Positions 11,747 through 24,277 of a DNA stretch of 64,000 nt are shown piece by piece. Each line of letters starts with the position of its first letter. Position 1 is the stretch's first letter. Location: positions 1-64,000 of the forward strand of contig NDFF03000093.1 of assembly GCA_002150815.3 (NCBI GenBank), written 5' to 3'. The notes below the pieces were generated by a model. The model saw only the letters and a list, made by a program, of their open reading frames with translations. It was not told the DNA's origin and made no database searches. Position numbers and translations under genes: made by a program. The stretch comes from Grammothele lineata (Eukaryota; Basidiomycota; Agaricomycetes; Polyporales; Polyporaceae).

Positions 11747-14091
11747 TCATTGATAGCCTCGCTTGAATACCGCTGGGAAGTCACGGAACTGGGTGACATG
11801 AGGCTTTTCGTGCCAGTAGTCAAAAGTGCCTATCCCAACCTCCAGCGTGCACCCGTTATTGTACAGTTTGCTTGCTCGAAAGAAGATGACCTTGGCTTCA
11901 TGAGTTAATGCGTCTTCCTTGACCGCTTTTTCCCACGTGCGATCAAGCACCACGCAAGGACGGCCATCGTCACCGAGCGTAATATGGTCTTGGTCGCACT
12001 GATGTAGTATTTGACTAGTTGTTGAATCAGGGGAACGGTTTTCGAGTCTTCGGAAGATAAAATAATGAGGACCAAGATGATTTTCGACAGATCCTGCAAT
12101 ATCGCCGAGTGTGCAACGGCCAAATACCAGCTCAGTGGGCTCCGTCGACCTTGGGCCCGGGGTTGGAATCCTCTCGAACGTGAAGACGACCGGCTCTGCA
12201 CCCGTCCACGGTATCCTTACAAGGTTGACGTTCTTCAGTTGGAGTTGGGTAGCCCGCTTGAGTTGTTGGATTGCATCTTTCCCGAGAATAAAAGGAGGGG
12301 CGAAGTAACCTATGCGCAAGCGTGAAATACGCTCGTTCATATATGATACGTCCGATACGTAGTACGTGGGCCAAGGGTCGATGTAGATGTCTTTCCACTG
12401 TGATCGTGATAGGAGTTTCTGGCTAACCTCCGGAGCGATGAAGAGGTGACGCTTGCCTGACCTCCCGCAGCAGTTATATATGGATAAATCTCCGTCGGAC
12501 TCCTCGGAATGGAGACCGAGAATGAGCCACACCTCGTGAGGTGCCGGAGGCTGCAGCCTGAATCTCTGGTAGTCTCTCGAGCTGCCAAGCAAGAGTGCAA
12601 TCATAAATCTTCCAGAATTGTCGAGCGAAAGCACTGGCAGGTGTGCGCGGATACCACGAGGAGTCCAAGTGAAAGAAGTGACTTCTGCAGCAGGAGCTAC
12701 CTAGAGACACAAACACCATTAATATGTTATATGAAGTGATGCTAGGCCAAAGACACAGATCTCACCAATTCTCCCCTCTTCTTTGTTCCCATTTTTGTTC
12801 CTGCAAAATTGACCTTATCGCATGTACGAAAGACCGCCGTGGATGGGGCAAAAAGGTACATATTGCTGGGTTCTGCGTTCCAATAGTACTCGGCCTCCGA
12901 GAAGCAAGATGTGACATGCGACAACAGGTAGTTGTCCTCGACGTCGTCTCTTATTTGTGTTACATCGGCATAGTAATATGGCGATCCTCTGTGGTTAGGT
13001 AAAGGTTCAGCCGTCCACGAAAAGAGCGTGGTATCCGGCAATGTTCTCATAATTTCCTGCTGTAATCTGTAAAGCGCGTGATGGCCCTCGCCATATAGAG
13101 TGGGCATACTGATCCCGAAGATTCCGAAGAGGCAGTACGCTTCGTCTTCTGCCCGAGTCGTCTTTCGTTGGGATGCCCAGCTCATCCGTTGTGCGACGCT
13201 AACCTCCGCAATGTCTTGTTCGAATCGCAGAACCCTCTGTGGGATGTGGGTGATATCTTCGAGCGTCTCCGCAAGCGTGAATTTGTCTCCCAGCCGTGTC
13301 CATTTGTCAGACATGAAGAGAACCGTTTTCGGAGCGAGGAGCTCCTGTAGTGTCCAACCACGGCTGTACCATTTGTGGTTTCTAAATGAGGATTCCCAGA
13401 TAGACATGACGTTGCAGTCGACGGGTATGTCGGCCAAGTAGACATAGCAGACTTCGGAGAGGGCGTAGTAGCGGAACATCGAGTTGATGGCCTCCGTGAG
13501 CTCGGAACTACTCGTCTTGTCGATACAGCACGTGTCCGCCCAGGCCCACTCGAACCCGTCACGTTCGGCAGTGCGGAGGAAGTTACGAATTTTGAGTGAG
13601 AGGAGGTCTACGTCACGAGGACTACTATTGGACGGTGATAGGTCGGGAGATTCCAGGTCGGTATATGCAGTATGGTAGGAGGAGGCACGAGAGATACTGT
13701 GCGAAGGAGTAATCTTGTCGCAGGAGGAATCCGAAGAAGACGAGGAAATGTTTAGGTCAAGGAGGTTATGTTGGTTAGACAGTGCAATGACCGCCCTTTC
13801 TAACCTCTCGATCTTCGAGCCCTGACTCTCAATGATGCCCAGCAGTGTTTTGGCAGTCTCCTGGCACGAATCGTTGACGGGGACATGAGGGTGAGACCTG
13901 TCCGACTGCATTTGAGCAACCGGTTCCTCCGCTATCTTCTTGCATCTTTTGATGGCATCCTGTACTTTTTGAAAGGTGTCCTCCTCGTCCGCGCTGCCCC
14001 ATACGTGGGAGAGAATCGCATACCCGCCAGGGACGTCTTCGGGACTAGTGAAGAAGCGAAGCTGAGCATTCGTTGTATTCAACAGCCACAT
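11747..14091 (-). CDS. HET-domain protein 1 (HET1)
   Basis: Two exons, 14091-12766 and 12700-11747, join in phase 0 across a 66-nt intron to give 759 aa. The start MWLLNTTNAQ matches its paralogue HET2. The HET domain (PF06985 type) runs from about residue 10 to 330: GGYAILSHVWG, EWAWADTCCIDKTSSSELTE, YALSEVCYVYLADI, RGWTLQELLAPKTVLFMSD, then the EDEAYCLFGIFGISMPTLYG block typical of HET-E-like proteins. Between the first two motifs lies about 150 residues, against about 55 in HET3; the extra part includes a heptad-like stretch (IIESQGSKIERLERAVIALS) followed by a Ser-rich linker. The C-terminal half is conserved with HET2 but unassigned. HET domains act in heterokaryon incompatibility in ascomycetes; a role in a basidiomycete is inference. 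Confidence 0.93.
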
Positions 14092-17000
14092 AGCAGCTAT
14101 AACAAGGATGGCAGAGTGAGTATACACTGGAAGTTAGAAGGAGAGAGCATTCACTTTGCTTTAACGAAGGGAGACGTGATGAGACGGCGCAGGGTCAGCA
14201 GGATGATCAGGGGATCGGAGGTACCAGCAGAGCTCTTTGTGATTGGGTAACTTGAGTACAATCGCTGCAATACGGGTGAGGAATGCAGGAGTCGACTCAC
14301 TGGATCGTTGTCGGCTCTGAGAGACTCGAGAGGAGATCTAGAGGCGATAGCCTTGCAGCCGTTAAGAGAGTTCCTGCCGCTGCCAGGACGGCGATGAGAG
14401 GACGCCACGTTGTGTCCAACTCTTCACGTGTTGCACAATGCGGGATCCGCCGCGCGCCCAATTCGTGGTCCCTTCTAATCCTTCACTGACGTCTTTCTAC
14501 TAGAAGGTTCGGGCTTGTTCGATATTCGAAGACTCGAATCCAAGCTACGGTTTAGTCATCTTGTACTCAGACGTATTCCTACCTCCCCACCGCCACGTTC
14601 GTACTGATGTTCGGGTACGAGACTAGGACTTAGAAGGGCTCGACGCCCGCCGGGCTATGAGGCCTTAACACCAGCCGACTAACAGAATTGGCTTCCTCAC
14701 TGTCCATAAATTGTCCAGTTTTTGCCGAAAGATCCGCCGTCACGCTGCGTAACCGGTCGGAAAATACAACTGCATGCATTAACTACCGCTGGGCACTAGT
14801 AATTCAACGCGGACGCAAAGACGTAACATGCAGACGGAGCGAACGCACAATGCGGGGCAAGCTGAATACAACTTCTCGAACTTCACCATGACTGCCTTTT
14901 CCCCGTAATTAATTTCTTCGCCTCAAATTACCTGGGTCTGTAGACTGTGGAAAGGTGTGCGTTCCCGTGGGCCTGTGGGCGGAATCTGGCGAGGAGCGTC
15001 CATCGCAAAGCGCGTGCAGAGGAAAGACGCTAGCAATAACGAGCTTCTGGACGTGCTTCATGGAAATAAGGAAGGCACACGGATGCTGAAGGAGAGAGCA
15101 CGAGTGAGGGAGAGTGCGTCTTCGATGACAGCATGCGTGTGTGGAAACGAATACGCGGCTTGTACTGATTCTTAAAGGACTCACGAGAGAGCAACGGGAG
15201 CGTTTGCTATACTAGCGTGGTTGAGAGCAGAGAGGCTTATACGGATCGGGAGTGACACAGACAGTGAGCGTGCGTGAAGGAGGGGAGGCGGAGTGGTGGG
15301 ATGACGAGTGGCGAAAATGCGTGCCCCGCATTGCGATATGGCCATCGATCGGTCATAGAGCGTGGAGGCAGTGAGCGCCAGAAGGCGAGGACATTGACCT
15401 TGTGCATGCGAGGATCACGGAAGGGAGCCATGAAGACCACCGAAGCCTAGCTAGGAGTGAGAGTAGATCAGAAGAACAGCGTCAATATGGAGCGAATGTG
15501 AACAAAGGGGGCTCACATCGGACAGTTCTGGCGCTCCGCGCAATGATACATGTCCACCCCAGCGTCATATAAACCAATCTCCAGAAAGAGGAGATCTTCA
15601 CTGAGCGAGCTGCACGAGTTCCAGGCAATACGCGAGTTCGCAATAGTGGTAGAACAGGAGAAGAGGTACATGCGCAGAACCGTGAACGTGATGGGATCGA
15701 TAGCGTACACGCGATGTCAGGTACCACAAGGCGTCTCGCTAAGAATCAGAGTCACGTAAAAGCATCACTCCGTATAGAGAAGCAGGGAATAACGTTCAGA
15801 AACGGGATGAGGAGAGATCCATGACAAGTATTATTGTTGTGCGAGGTCGTGCACTCCAAAGACACACCATCTTCGCGCCGCTTGAAGGAGTTCCAGATAC
15901 AGTACTAGAGCTTCTAGCAGCGAGGAGTTCGAGGGCTAACTGCAGAATCGGAGGCGGAAGGCAAAAAGAAACGGAGCAACCTGAGAGAAGGCAAGCCACG
16001 GTATCAGCCGGTCACTGTGGGCCACGAACGCCACTGAGGATTGATTCGGCTCTGCGTCCGTCGGCATTGAATTACCCGTGTGTATTACGTGAGCGCCTTT
16101 TCGTTCTGAGCCAGGTGATTGGCTTGCCGTCTCTCCTCGACGCGCAGAGCCGCGCCCGCCAACCTTCGCAGACATTTACTTCTCGCAATGCGCACATCGG
16201 CTGCTTTGCGCGTGCTTTTTGCTCGCCGTAGGCTGGCTCGTCTGAGAAAGTTCTCTCAACGCCAAGTTTCGCTACCTCGAAGTCTCTTCTTGTGGGCCAT
16301 GCGGCTCGTGCATAGGAGTTTAGTGTCAGGCGTACGTGCTCCCATCGCGTTGGCGCGAACGAGGGAAAACGCGTTCAGCAACGTCAGCGAGAAGGAACCT
16401 TCGGAAAAGGCGATAGAGACCACCACGACTCGCGTTGATCTTGTCAGCGTGGTTCTATGCGGACGAACAATGAGGGAAACTCCACCAGTGAGAACGGAGG
16501 ATGACAACACGATGTTGAAGAACTCACAGAGACCATGCAAAGGTGCATCTTGAAGACGGCTTCCCGGACGTTCGCTGTGTCCACGATCGCAGCTTGCTTC
16601 CCAATGCCAGCCGGCCTCGACGGAAAGTGGAGTTGAGAACAGCTCCTCGACAAGGCTCGATAACGCACCATCGATCGCCGGATGCTGGGGCCATGGTTGC
16701 GTCCTTGCAGACAACGAATCAGTTACCCCGTCCCAAAGCATACATCGTGGGAGAACGCGCAGGGGCGGAGACTCACCTAACCGGAATGATCCTGGTCGCT
16801 GGAGAGATTCCGGTCCTTCGCAGCACACGCGCGGGTCATAGCTATCAACGAAGGGCAGTTCTTCGTGAGATCGAGCTATGGCGGGGTCCTAGGATGACTA
16901 CTCAATGGGGCGTTGAGCGACCCAAGGAGGACGGAGAGGAAAGCACAAGGCGTGGACACATATATTTTGAAACTGGGAACTGGATACGTATAAGCCTTAT

Positions 17001-17977
17001 GAACGTCTCCGACAGGATCGTGGCAGGCACCTGCGTCGGGCCGCTCATGCAGGTTACCTGGCAGGCCTCGAAGACCTCCACCTCCCACAACCCAGCGAGG
17101 GCGCCGAAAACGATGCTGCCCCAGTAATGACAGATATGACTCCCTCCGAAAGTCGAGTGGGGAATGGTAGCGTTGACATGTGTAATTGGCACTCGAAGCA
17201 AAGGGCGGAGAGTAGAGCAACACATCGTTGTTCAGGGCAGGGGTTGGAGAAGATCAACAGGTCAACTATAAGCGGAGTTTCACATGTGTAAAAATGCAGA
17301 TATCCCGCTTGGGTAACCGATGATCTGACTTCTAACTCGGGCGCTTGATCACAGGTTTTTCGCCGACAATTCACGACAATTGGAATCGGCATCCAGTCTC
17401 GAAAGGCTATTTAGCGTCTGCGTCTTTGTGCCTTCTCGCGTACTTTTTACTCTCCGTGCCAGATACGTCATTGAGGCTGCGCAAGGTTGCGTTCATGTGA
17501 CGTGCGACTCGGACTTAAGGTACGAGTCCGTGGCACCACATCGGACGCGTTACCCACAGGCATGGTGAACTTGCCTCAAGAACGTCAGCCCTAAGTTGTA
17601 GCAGGGTCAATACATACGTGATCTCGATCCAGTCCCCTGTGACGCTATTGTAACAGGGTCTTGGGCGCCGCGTGGCATTCCAGTGGTCGCAGTTCACGTC
17701 CGAGACGCTGAAGAAAACTACAAGGTTCTCGTTTCTTATAACAAGTTCCTCTCTGCATCGGCCACTATTCGCATTCGATTGTCTTGATCTGCGTTTCATC
17801 CAGCCGACAAGCCCACACGTAGCCACTTAGCTATCCTTCGATCTCTTATCCTCTCTGATCCCGCTCACCCCCGGGCCACCACTTCATTTTTAAACTTGTA
17901 CCGTCCTTTGCTGAAGTATGATCCTTCTTGTCTCCTCTAGATTTCGAGCATGTCCTGACCTCACTCATGCTGTAGTC
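14092..17977. other. spacer between divergent HET1 and HET2 with gene remnants
   Basis: This 3.9-kb region holds the promoters of both HET genes. Minus-strand fragments look membrane-protein-like but are frame-broken: near 15710-15513 (SRVYAIDPITFTVLRMYLF, resembling the RVYA(L/I) signature of DUF6533 proteins), 16830-16450 and 17225-16902. Bases about 16450-17200 are a diverged copy of about 20650-21430. No intact gene is supported. Confidence 0.45.
16450..17225 (-). pseudogene. remnant of unidentified minus-strand gene, copy 1
   Basis: The best stretch is 17225-16902 on the minus strand, open for about 107 codons and including GSIVFGALAGLWEVEVFEAC. Upstream and downstream pieces need frame changes (for example between 16670 and 16450). 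The same sequence, more eroded, recurs at about 20650-21430 beyond HET2. Which protein it came from is not clear; a hydrophobic seven-helix protein is one possibility. Confidence 0.3.
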
Positions 17978-20271
17978 ATGTGGCTGCTGAATACGAAAAC
18001 CGCCAAACTCCACTTCTTCAACCGTCCAGAGGACGTCCCAGGTGGATATGCCATCCTCTCACACGTCTGGGACAAGGCCGACAGGGAAGACACATTTCAG
18101 AAAGTCCAGGATGCCGAAAGACGGTGCAATGAGATGGAGGCCCAACGTCTCAGACACCGCTCACGCAGATCTAGCTCACGTCTTCCCGTCGAGGAGCTTC
18201 AGGAGGCCGTCAAAGAGCTTCAGTGCATCGTCAAGCGTCAGGGCCGGATGATCGACAGATTGGGAAGCAAGGTGGCTGCACTCTCTACACGATGCAGGCT
18301 CACTCAACGCTATTATCCTCGGCCTCTAGCAGCATATCATCTAAAACGTCCGCGTGTATTACACCGGTCTCCTGTCGCTCCGGGACATTCTCCGTCACCG
18401 AGAGAAGAGCCTCCTAATCCATCACCGCCCACTAGTAACCCCCGCGACCTCCTCTCGCCCAAAATCCATAACTTCCTTCGTGTTGCTGAAGAGGATGGGT
18501 TCGAGTGGGCGTGGGCGGATACGTGCTGCATCGACAAGACAAGTAGCTCAGAGCTTACCGAAGCCATCAATTCTATGTTCCGGTACTACGCCCTCTCTGA
18601 GATCTGCTATGTCTACATGGCCGATGTACCTGCTGATTGCGACTCCATACTGTCCGCTATATGGCCAGCTCCATTCCAGAGGAGCTCCTGGCACCAACGT
18701 GGCTGGACGTTGCAAGAGCTTCTCGCGCCGAAGACTGTCCTCTTCATGTCCGACGAATGGACACGGCTCGGAGACAAGTTCACGCTCGCGGAGGTCCTCG
18801 AGGACATCACGCGCATCCCCGCGCAGGTGTTGCGATTCGAACAGGACGTAACGGATGCCAGTGTTGCCCAACGAATGATGTGGGCCTCGCGAAGAAAGAC
18901 GACACGGGTCGAGGACGAGGCGTACTGCCTCTTCGGGATCTTCGGTATCAATATGCCGACTCTGTACGGCGAGGGCCGTCACGCGTTCTACAGGTTGCAG
19001 CAGGAGATAGTTAGGACGTCTCCAGACACCACCCTCTTCGCGTGGGGATGGAGCAGTAACTTGTCCGCATTGATTCAGGAAGCAACCGACACCACGGAGA
19101 GCGAAGTGCGATTATCTGTCATGTCTCATATCGTATCTGGGTCGTCCACAAACGACGACACATACCACCTATTCGCCTCGTCCCCGGAGAAGTTCGAATG
19201 TAGCCGGAACGTCTTCTTTTCCGGGGCCATCACAGCAAGCGATAAACAAACAGCGCCGGTAAGATCAACTATTTCCGTGCAGCGTTCGACGTTGTGATGT
19301 TCACGTTCCAGTTTACCGGTCGCCCTATGGAGACGGTGAACACCGTCAGACAGCCATCTCAAGTGATCTCATTTACATCGACCCCTCAAGGAATCCGCGC
19401 CCACCTACCTGTGTGGGAGCCCGATGATTTTGGGGAATACGCCATTGCGAATTTGTGCGGAAGCATCAAGCGGCACGAGCTATGGCCCGACGTCTTGGGT
19501 GATCAAGTGTGGCTCATCCTTCGTCGCCGAAAGCCGTCGAATGGTTCCAATAGAGGCATACCTGTCTATAGGCGTACAGAGCACGAATACTTCTTGGTTG
19601 ACCCTCGGGAGAGCCGCGATATACTCAATTGGGAGTGGCGAGACATCTATATCGAACCTTGGGCCGCATACCAAGTCTCAGACCCGTCCAACCTCTCCGA
19701 GCGAGTTTCGCGCCTGCGCATAGGCCCCTTCTCTCCTCCCTTCGTCTTTAGTCAGCAAGTGATACAACGGCTCTACGAGGGTTTTTCTTACGAACTGCGC
19801 GCCGTCAATCTCGTGCGGATACCGTGGGCGGGAGAAGAGCCCGCCATTTTCACCTTCTCCTCCTGGCTCGGTACATTTGAGCTGGAGCTTGGTCGTTGCA
19901 CGCTCGGGCCCGCCACAGGCTCCCCGGAGGACCAGGGTCAGCACTACTTTGTCGTCAGGCGGACAGGCGATAACTACATTAGCACCTGCGCCAAATCGAC
20001 GCATCAGTGCCATCGGGACCACGTCGCGCTGGGTGCCAACGGCCGGCCTTGCGTGGTGCTGGATCATTCCTGGCAGGACAAGCTTGAGGATGACACGTAT
20101 TTTGGCGCAATCGGTTTCTCATTCCGTCAAAGTAAGCTATTCAAGAACAGAAGTACGTTAGAGATTAGTATAGACGAGTTTGAGCGGTGGAAAGGGGTGC
20201 CTCATACCAAGCTGTTTCGTGACTTGAGACCCCTTGTTTATCCTTTCCAGTGTTGGGCTACCTTGGAGTGA
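17978..20271 (+). CDS. HET-domain protein 2 (HET2)
   Basis: This paralogue of HET1 starts at ATG 17978 (MWLLNTKTAK). Exon 1 is 17978-19258; exon 2 begins at 19354 or 19312, both in phase, giving 732 or 746 aa. The HET domain shows GGYAILSHVWD, EWAWADTCCIDKTSSSELTE, YALSEICYVYMADV, RGWTLQELLAPKTVLFMSDE and the AYCLFGIFGINMPTLYGEG block. The usual Gly after SHVW is Asp here. Like HET1 it has an approximately 100-residue insertion with a heptad-like arm (VKELQCIVKRQGRMIDRLG) and a Pro/Ser-rich linker. The C-terminal half (SQVISFTSTPQGIRAHLPV onwards) aligns throughout with HET1 but ends differently, with a few extra residues. It is head to head with HET1, 3.9 kb away. Confidence 0.93.
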
Positions 20272-20649
20272 GTTGACGCGGTTTCCTCGTCGTACAACGG
20301 ACGTCGTATCGTATGTCGGTCTCATTTGTTTTCATCTTAATCATCATTCTACTTGTTCCCAACTGCTCGTACTAGGCAGGGTAGGACAAGCCCATTCCAG
20401 CCGAGGCCACTATCACTAGCGGAACGTGTGAACCGAGCTAGTCACGACGAACATCAGCGTCGTCGCCTCTGCACGGCCCGTCATGACGCTCGAGCGCGCC
20501 GATGGTGAAAGCAGAAACACATTTCAGCCGGTAACGAGCGTTTTACATGAACGCCGATTCCACTCGCTTTGCTCTGCTGAAGCTTGTCTTCGTCCAGCTC
20601 CTGACCTGTGCGCCGTGTGGTCCTGAGGCTCCATCCCCTGCAATGGTAG

Positions 20650-21430
20650 CCGTGAGCAAGAGAGCTCATTGCGATAGTGAGAGAGGGCGGACGTCGTACT
20701 ACAGGCCTTGAGCATGCGCCTTGTGAAACGGAACGCAGGCGTTCTCCTATGCGGCAGCGAGCGCCACCGAGACGATGTGAAAATGTTCCACAAAGGCTAC
20801 GTTTAAACGTCCATCGTGTTCTTGATCCTGACGGCAGCCTCTTGACAGGTCTCGCAGGTTTACTGGTTGTAATTGCGTCTCTATCCAAGTACGGGTGAGC
20901 GACCCTAGCCTAGCATACATCGACCAAAAAGTGCGTGGACGGATACCCACCCGGTCCTAGGAAACTTGACTACTCGAGATATCTCGGTCCTTCGTGACTA
21001 CGCGTACATCATGGTCGTCGACGAGGGGTAATCATTCGCGAAGACGTTCTATGGCGATGTCCTGAAAACCGACAGAGTGTGGCTTGGTTCTTGGCGTGAC
21101 TATCCAACGGGGCGTTGAGCAACCGAAGGAAGTCGAAGGGGGGAGTAAAAGGAGTTGTACATACTTCGTTGCGCTGTCCAAACTGCACACGGAGAAAGTC
21201 GCTTTGACGCCCCCGACAGGACCGCGGCCAGGACCTACGTCGGCGTGCTCACGCAAGCCTCGGAGACCTCACTCCACTCCCTCATCGCCGTCTTAGCCCA
21301 CCGAGCGCGACGTCCTCCTGATAAGTCGATGGCGAACGGGCTCCTTTCCATGGGTCGTGTTGGCTCCATTGGTGTCAACATGCGCGATTGGCACTTGGCG
21401 CAAGGGGACGACAATGAAGTGACCTGCTGA
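20650..21430 (-). pseudogene. remnant of unidentified minus-strand gene, copy 2
   Basis: Aligned by eye with 16450-17200. Shared words include GGGGCGTTGAGC, GGTCCTTCG, GAGGTCTTCGAGGCCTGC against GAGGTCTCCGAGGCTTGC (minus strand), and ATTGGCACT. The minus-strand reading is interrupted by stops where copy 1 is open, so this copy cannot encode the same product. Confidence 0.35.
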
Positions 21431-21789
21431 GACCCGATGTTCGCAGGATTCAGTACACTAGGCGTCAACAAGAGAGCTCCAAGAGCATGCACCGTCGAGA
21501 TGGGTAGCTAATATGTTAGACAAGGGTGCTTGAAGGGGTCACGAAAAGCTCGCCGGGTGCGAGGATATAAATGTCTTGTGACAAGCCATGAGCCTCCCGC
21601 TAAACGCCCCGACACCATGTCATCGAGTACGCGTACAACCGTCTTCGATACCACAGCGCATCAAGTAGAGGTAGGACTTACACGTTTAGTAGAGACTTCA
21701 GCCGCGCGTGCGGCTCTCGTCGCGAGTGGCGCTGCTAGTCCATAGTCAGCGCGACCGCGCATGAGAATACACGCTAAGAGACTTACAAC

Positions 21790-22390
21790 CATACCGGGCG
21801 CAGGAGCCTATCGCCAACTTTGGAGCGCAAACTAGGTCCTTCACGAAGTGGTAGCACGGCTGCAAGCATGATGGTTGAGAAGGAATGTTCAGAACGCCTG
21901 GAGGGTAGTACATAGCTGGCGGCGGAGCCGTGGTACGCGCGCCCGCTCGCCGAGTTCAAGGATAGGGGATGCACGTCGCATGAACAGGAAAGAACGCAGT
22001 CGGACGTCCAGGCAGATGCATGCGTGTTAGGCAGTGGGTCGAGTGCAGCGAACGGCCGGCGGCCTGTCGACGGAGGGCGGCCTTGGACGAGCTCCAAACG
22101 AGCTCGGAGTACTGGGTAGGCCGGTAAGCGGAGTATGAAATTGATAAACAGGGTCTTGATGGCGATGGTGGGCTTTGTAAGTAACTCTTTCAAGCGCCTC
22201 TTCCCCTTATAGCTTCTGCTTCTCTAGACTCGGATTACTTCGCTATGCCCCGCTCCCGAGTCCTACAGTTACATTCTTCTCCATCTGAGGGCCTTATGTT
22301 GCTGGGTATGATGCTCTTCGTGCCGTTCTTGGCGCATTACTGAGCAGTTCCAACAGGTACTCACCTTTGACTCACCTTGCATTTGCCTCG
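21790..22390. repeat. diverged duplicated block, copy 1 (partner 25600-26150)
   Basis: Shares in the same order GGTCGAGTGCAGCGA, a GGTAAGC.GAGT(A/G)TGAAAT motif, TTTCAAGCGCCT, CTC(C/A)(C/A)GTCCTAC, ATGTTGCTGGG and GCG(C/T)(A/G)TTACTGAGC with 25790-26125. Identity is patchy, indicating an old duplication. Confidence 0.55.
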
Positions 22391-24277
22391 AGAGCGACGT
22401 CTTGCACCCGGATCCGACGTGCCCCGTTCACCCTGAGGCCACCCACCTGAGCCCGATACCCCGGCCCCGCTCCCGCATGCACCAAGTAAACGATGGCCCC
22501 GCTGAGCCGTGTAACACGGACATCGCATTCGAAGCTTCTTCCACGGCGCATCTTCTACCTACGCTTTCCGCATGTTGGCGCGGGCGTACACCCATGGAGA
22601 AACGGAAGAGAGTGTGCGACGTGATGTAGGGGTAGTCCAGGTGAGCCCCTCATTTCGCGACAAACCCCAAAGAACATGATACGACTGCTGTCTTAAACAA
22701 CTAGGCTGGCGGAAAGACGACGAACATCTCCGCTCCGCTTGGCGGTCGCATTCCAGCCCCATCACCCGACTGTTGGACGTTCTCCATTGCAGTGTCGTCC
22801 AGCTCGCGTTCGTCGATCTTCCTCCTACTGCATCGCGCGCGTAGTCGCTCCACGTGACGCGCTCTCTTCCCCCCGGTGAAGCAACATGTCTGTTCATCCC
22901 TTCGCTCTCAAGTGCTCGTGCTCTACTGTACCAATCTCAACCTCGCGTACGCGATCGTCACTAGCGTTTTTCTAGCTGATCCCCCGCCGTCAGCATCGGG
23001 TACCACCGGTTACACCACAAACTCGTCCTCTACCCTTCTGAGCCGTTCAGAACTAGCGTCGCCCAGCTAGTCATATGCGCTCCACATCACTTGGCTGTCC
23101 GTGGATATCAGCGGGAATGGCATCGTATTCTCGATTTCACTCCACGGGGCTCCTGTTACGTGGCGCCGGAGGACGGAAGGCTCGTTCAACAGCATCAGCG
23201 AGGAAAAGCAGGATTGGGCGAAAGGGTTCACTGTATCCAGCAGTTCGCAGCTACTCTCGACGAGGTCGCCCCGTAGACGGTCGCTTGCGTCTGGATGAAC
23301 GCCAATAGACAGGCCCAGCCTCTAGACCTCTCGTGCAGTGAGTACGTTTCTCTCTGCCGACTTACCCGACGTGATGCTGACTCCTGACAGGGTCAGTCTT
23401 GCACGGCGTCCCGTCGTCGTTGGTAGAAGTCATGCCACATGAACTCCCTGTATATGCATATGCCGCCACCCATCCTTGTATGTTCAGGACAATCTGGCCG
23501 CCAGCCGACGCCGATGGAAGCCGATAGCCGAAATACCTGTATCTCCGGTACGCATATAGTCGCTGGTTATGCGCAGACCATGGACCAATCGTTCCGTGTT
23601 AGGATCCACTCAGCAATGATTTCCTATTCCTTACGCTGGGGCTTCCAATTCTCTTGTCAAGGCGCCTCACGCTAGTTGTCGGTCGGAATGTGGATTAGGT
23701 ACGTGCGTTGCGCGTTTGACGCTCTGCATCCCATCCGATCCCTTGCCGTCTCGCGACCGCGCTCGCTGATGCGCAACGGTGCTGCATTGCTCAAACACGT
23801 ACGCGAAGAGTTACGTCTCTTCGTATTCTGCTTCAATCCCTGCATGCGCGAGCACAGTTTGGTCGTGGCCGGCTCCATGGTTGAATGCAGATGTACGTCG
23901 ATCTGCCAGACTGTTCCCATACTTGCATGCTCACTCGCGCTTCTAGGTCGACATATTCTATGCTTCTTCACTGGCACTCGCTCTTTCCCCCGTTCGTCCG
24001 CGTGCCGGCGGCGCCTCCGACGGAGCATGCAAACGCGGTAGTGTATATTGGGAAACACGCCAGGACTTCCGTTCTGCCCTGGGGAACTATGCCGTCTTCT
24101 GCGCAGACTTGGCGTATTGGCAGTGTATATTTGTACATTCGATTTACATGAGACAATTTCACAAATGGTAGCTAGATATGTGCTTCAGAGTGCGTATCGT
24201 TGTGTTCTGTACGTATTCGCGGTATGTTTCGATTGTCAATACCAGACGAATTTGTAGTGTGAGTACTTATGCCATGT

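Larger units (their letters stand above)
20272..24277. other. spacer with duplicated blocks, no intact gene seen
   Basis: About 20650-21430 is a diverged copy of 16450-17200, and about 21790-22390 is related to 25600-26150. Bases 22400-24270 show only short, overlapping open frames without motifs; some on the plus strand (22880-23300) look weakly protein-like but lack ATG starts. Confidence 0.4.

Noticed and set aside
16256..16828. 190-codon minus-strand frame between HET1 and HET2
   Set aside because: It looks partly hydrophobic but shares the region with competing frames, and its diverged copy beyond HET2 is broken; treated as a gene remnant rather than a gene.
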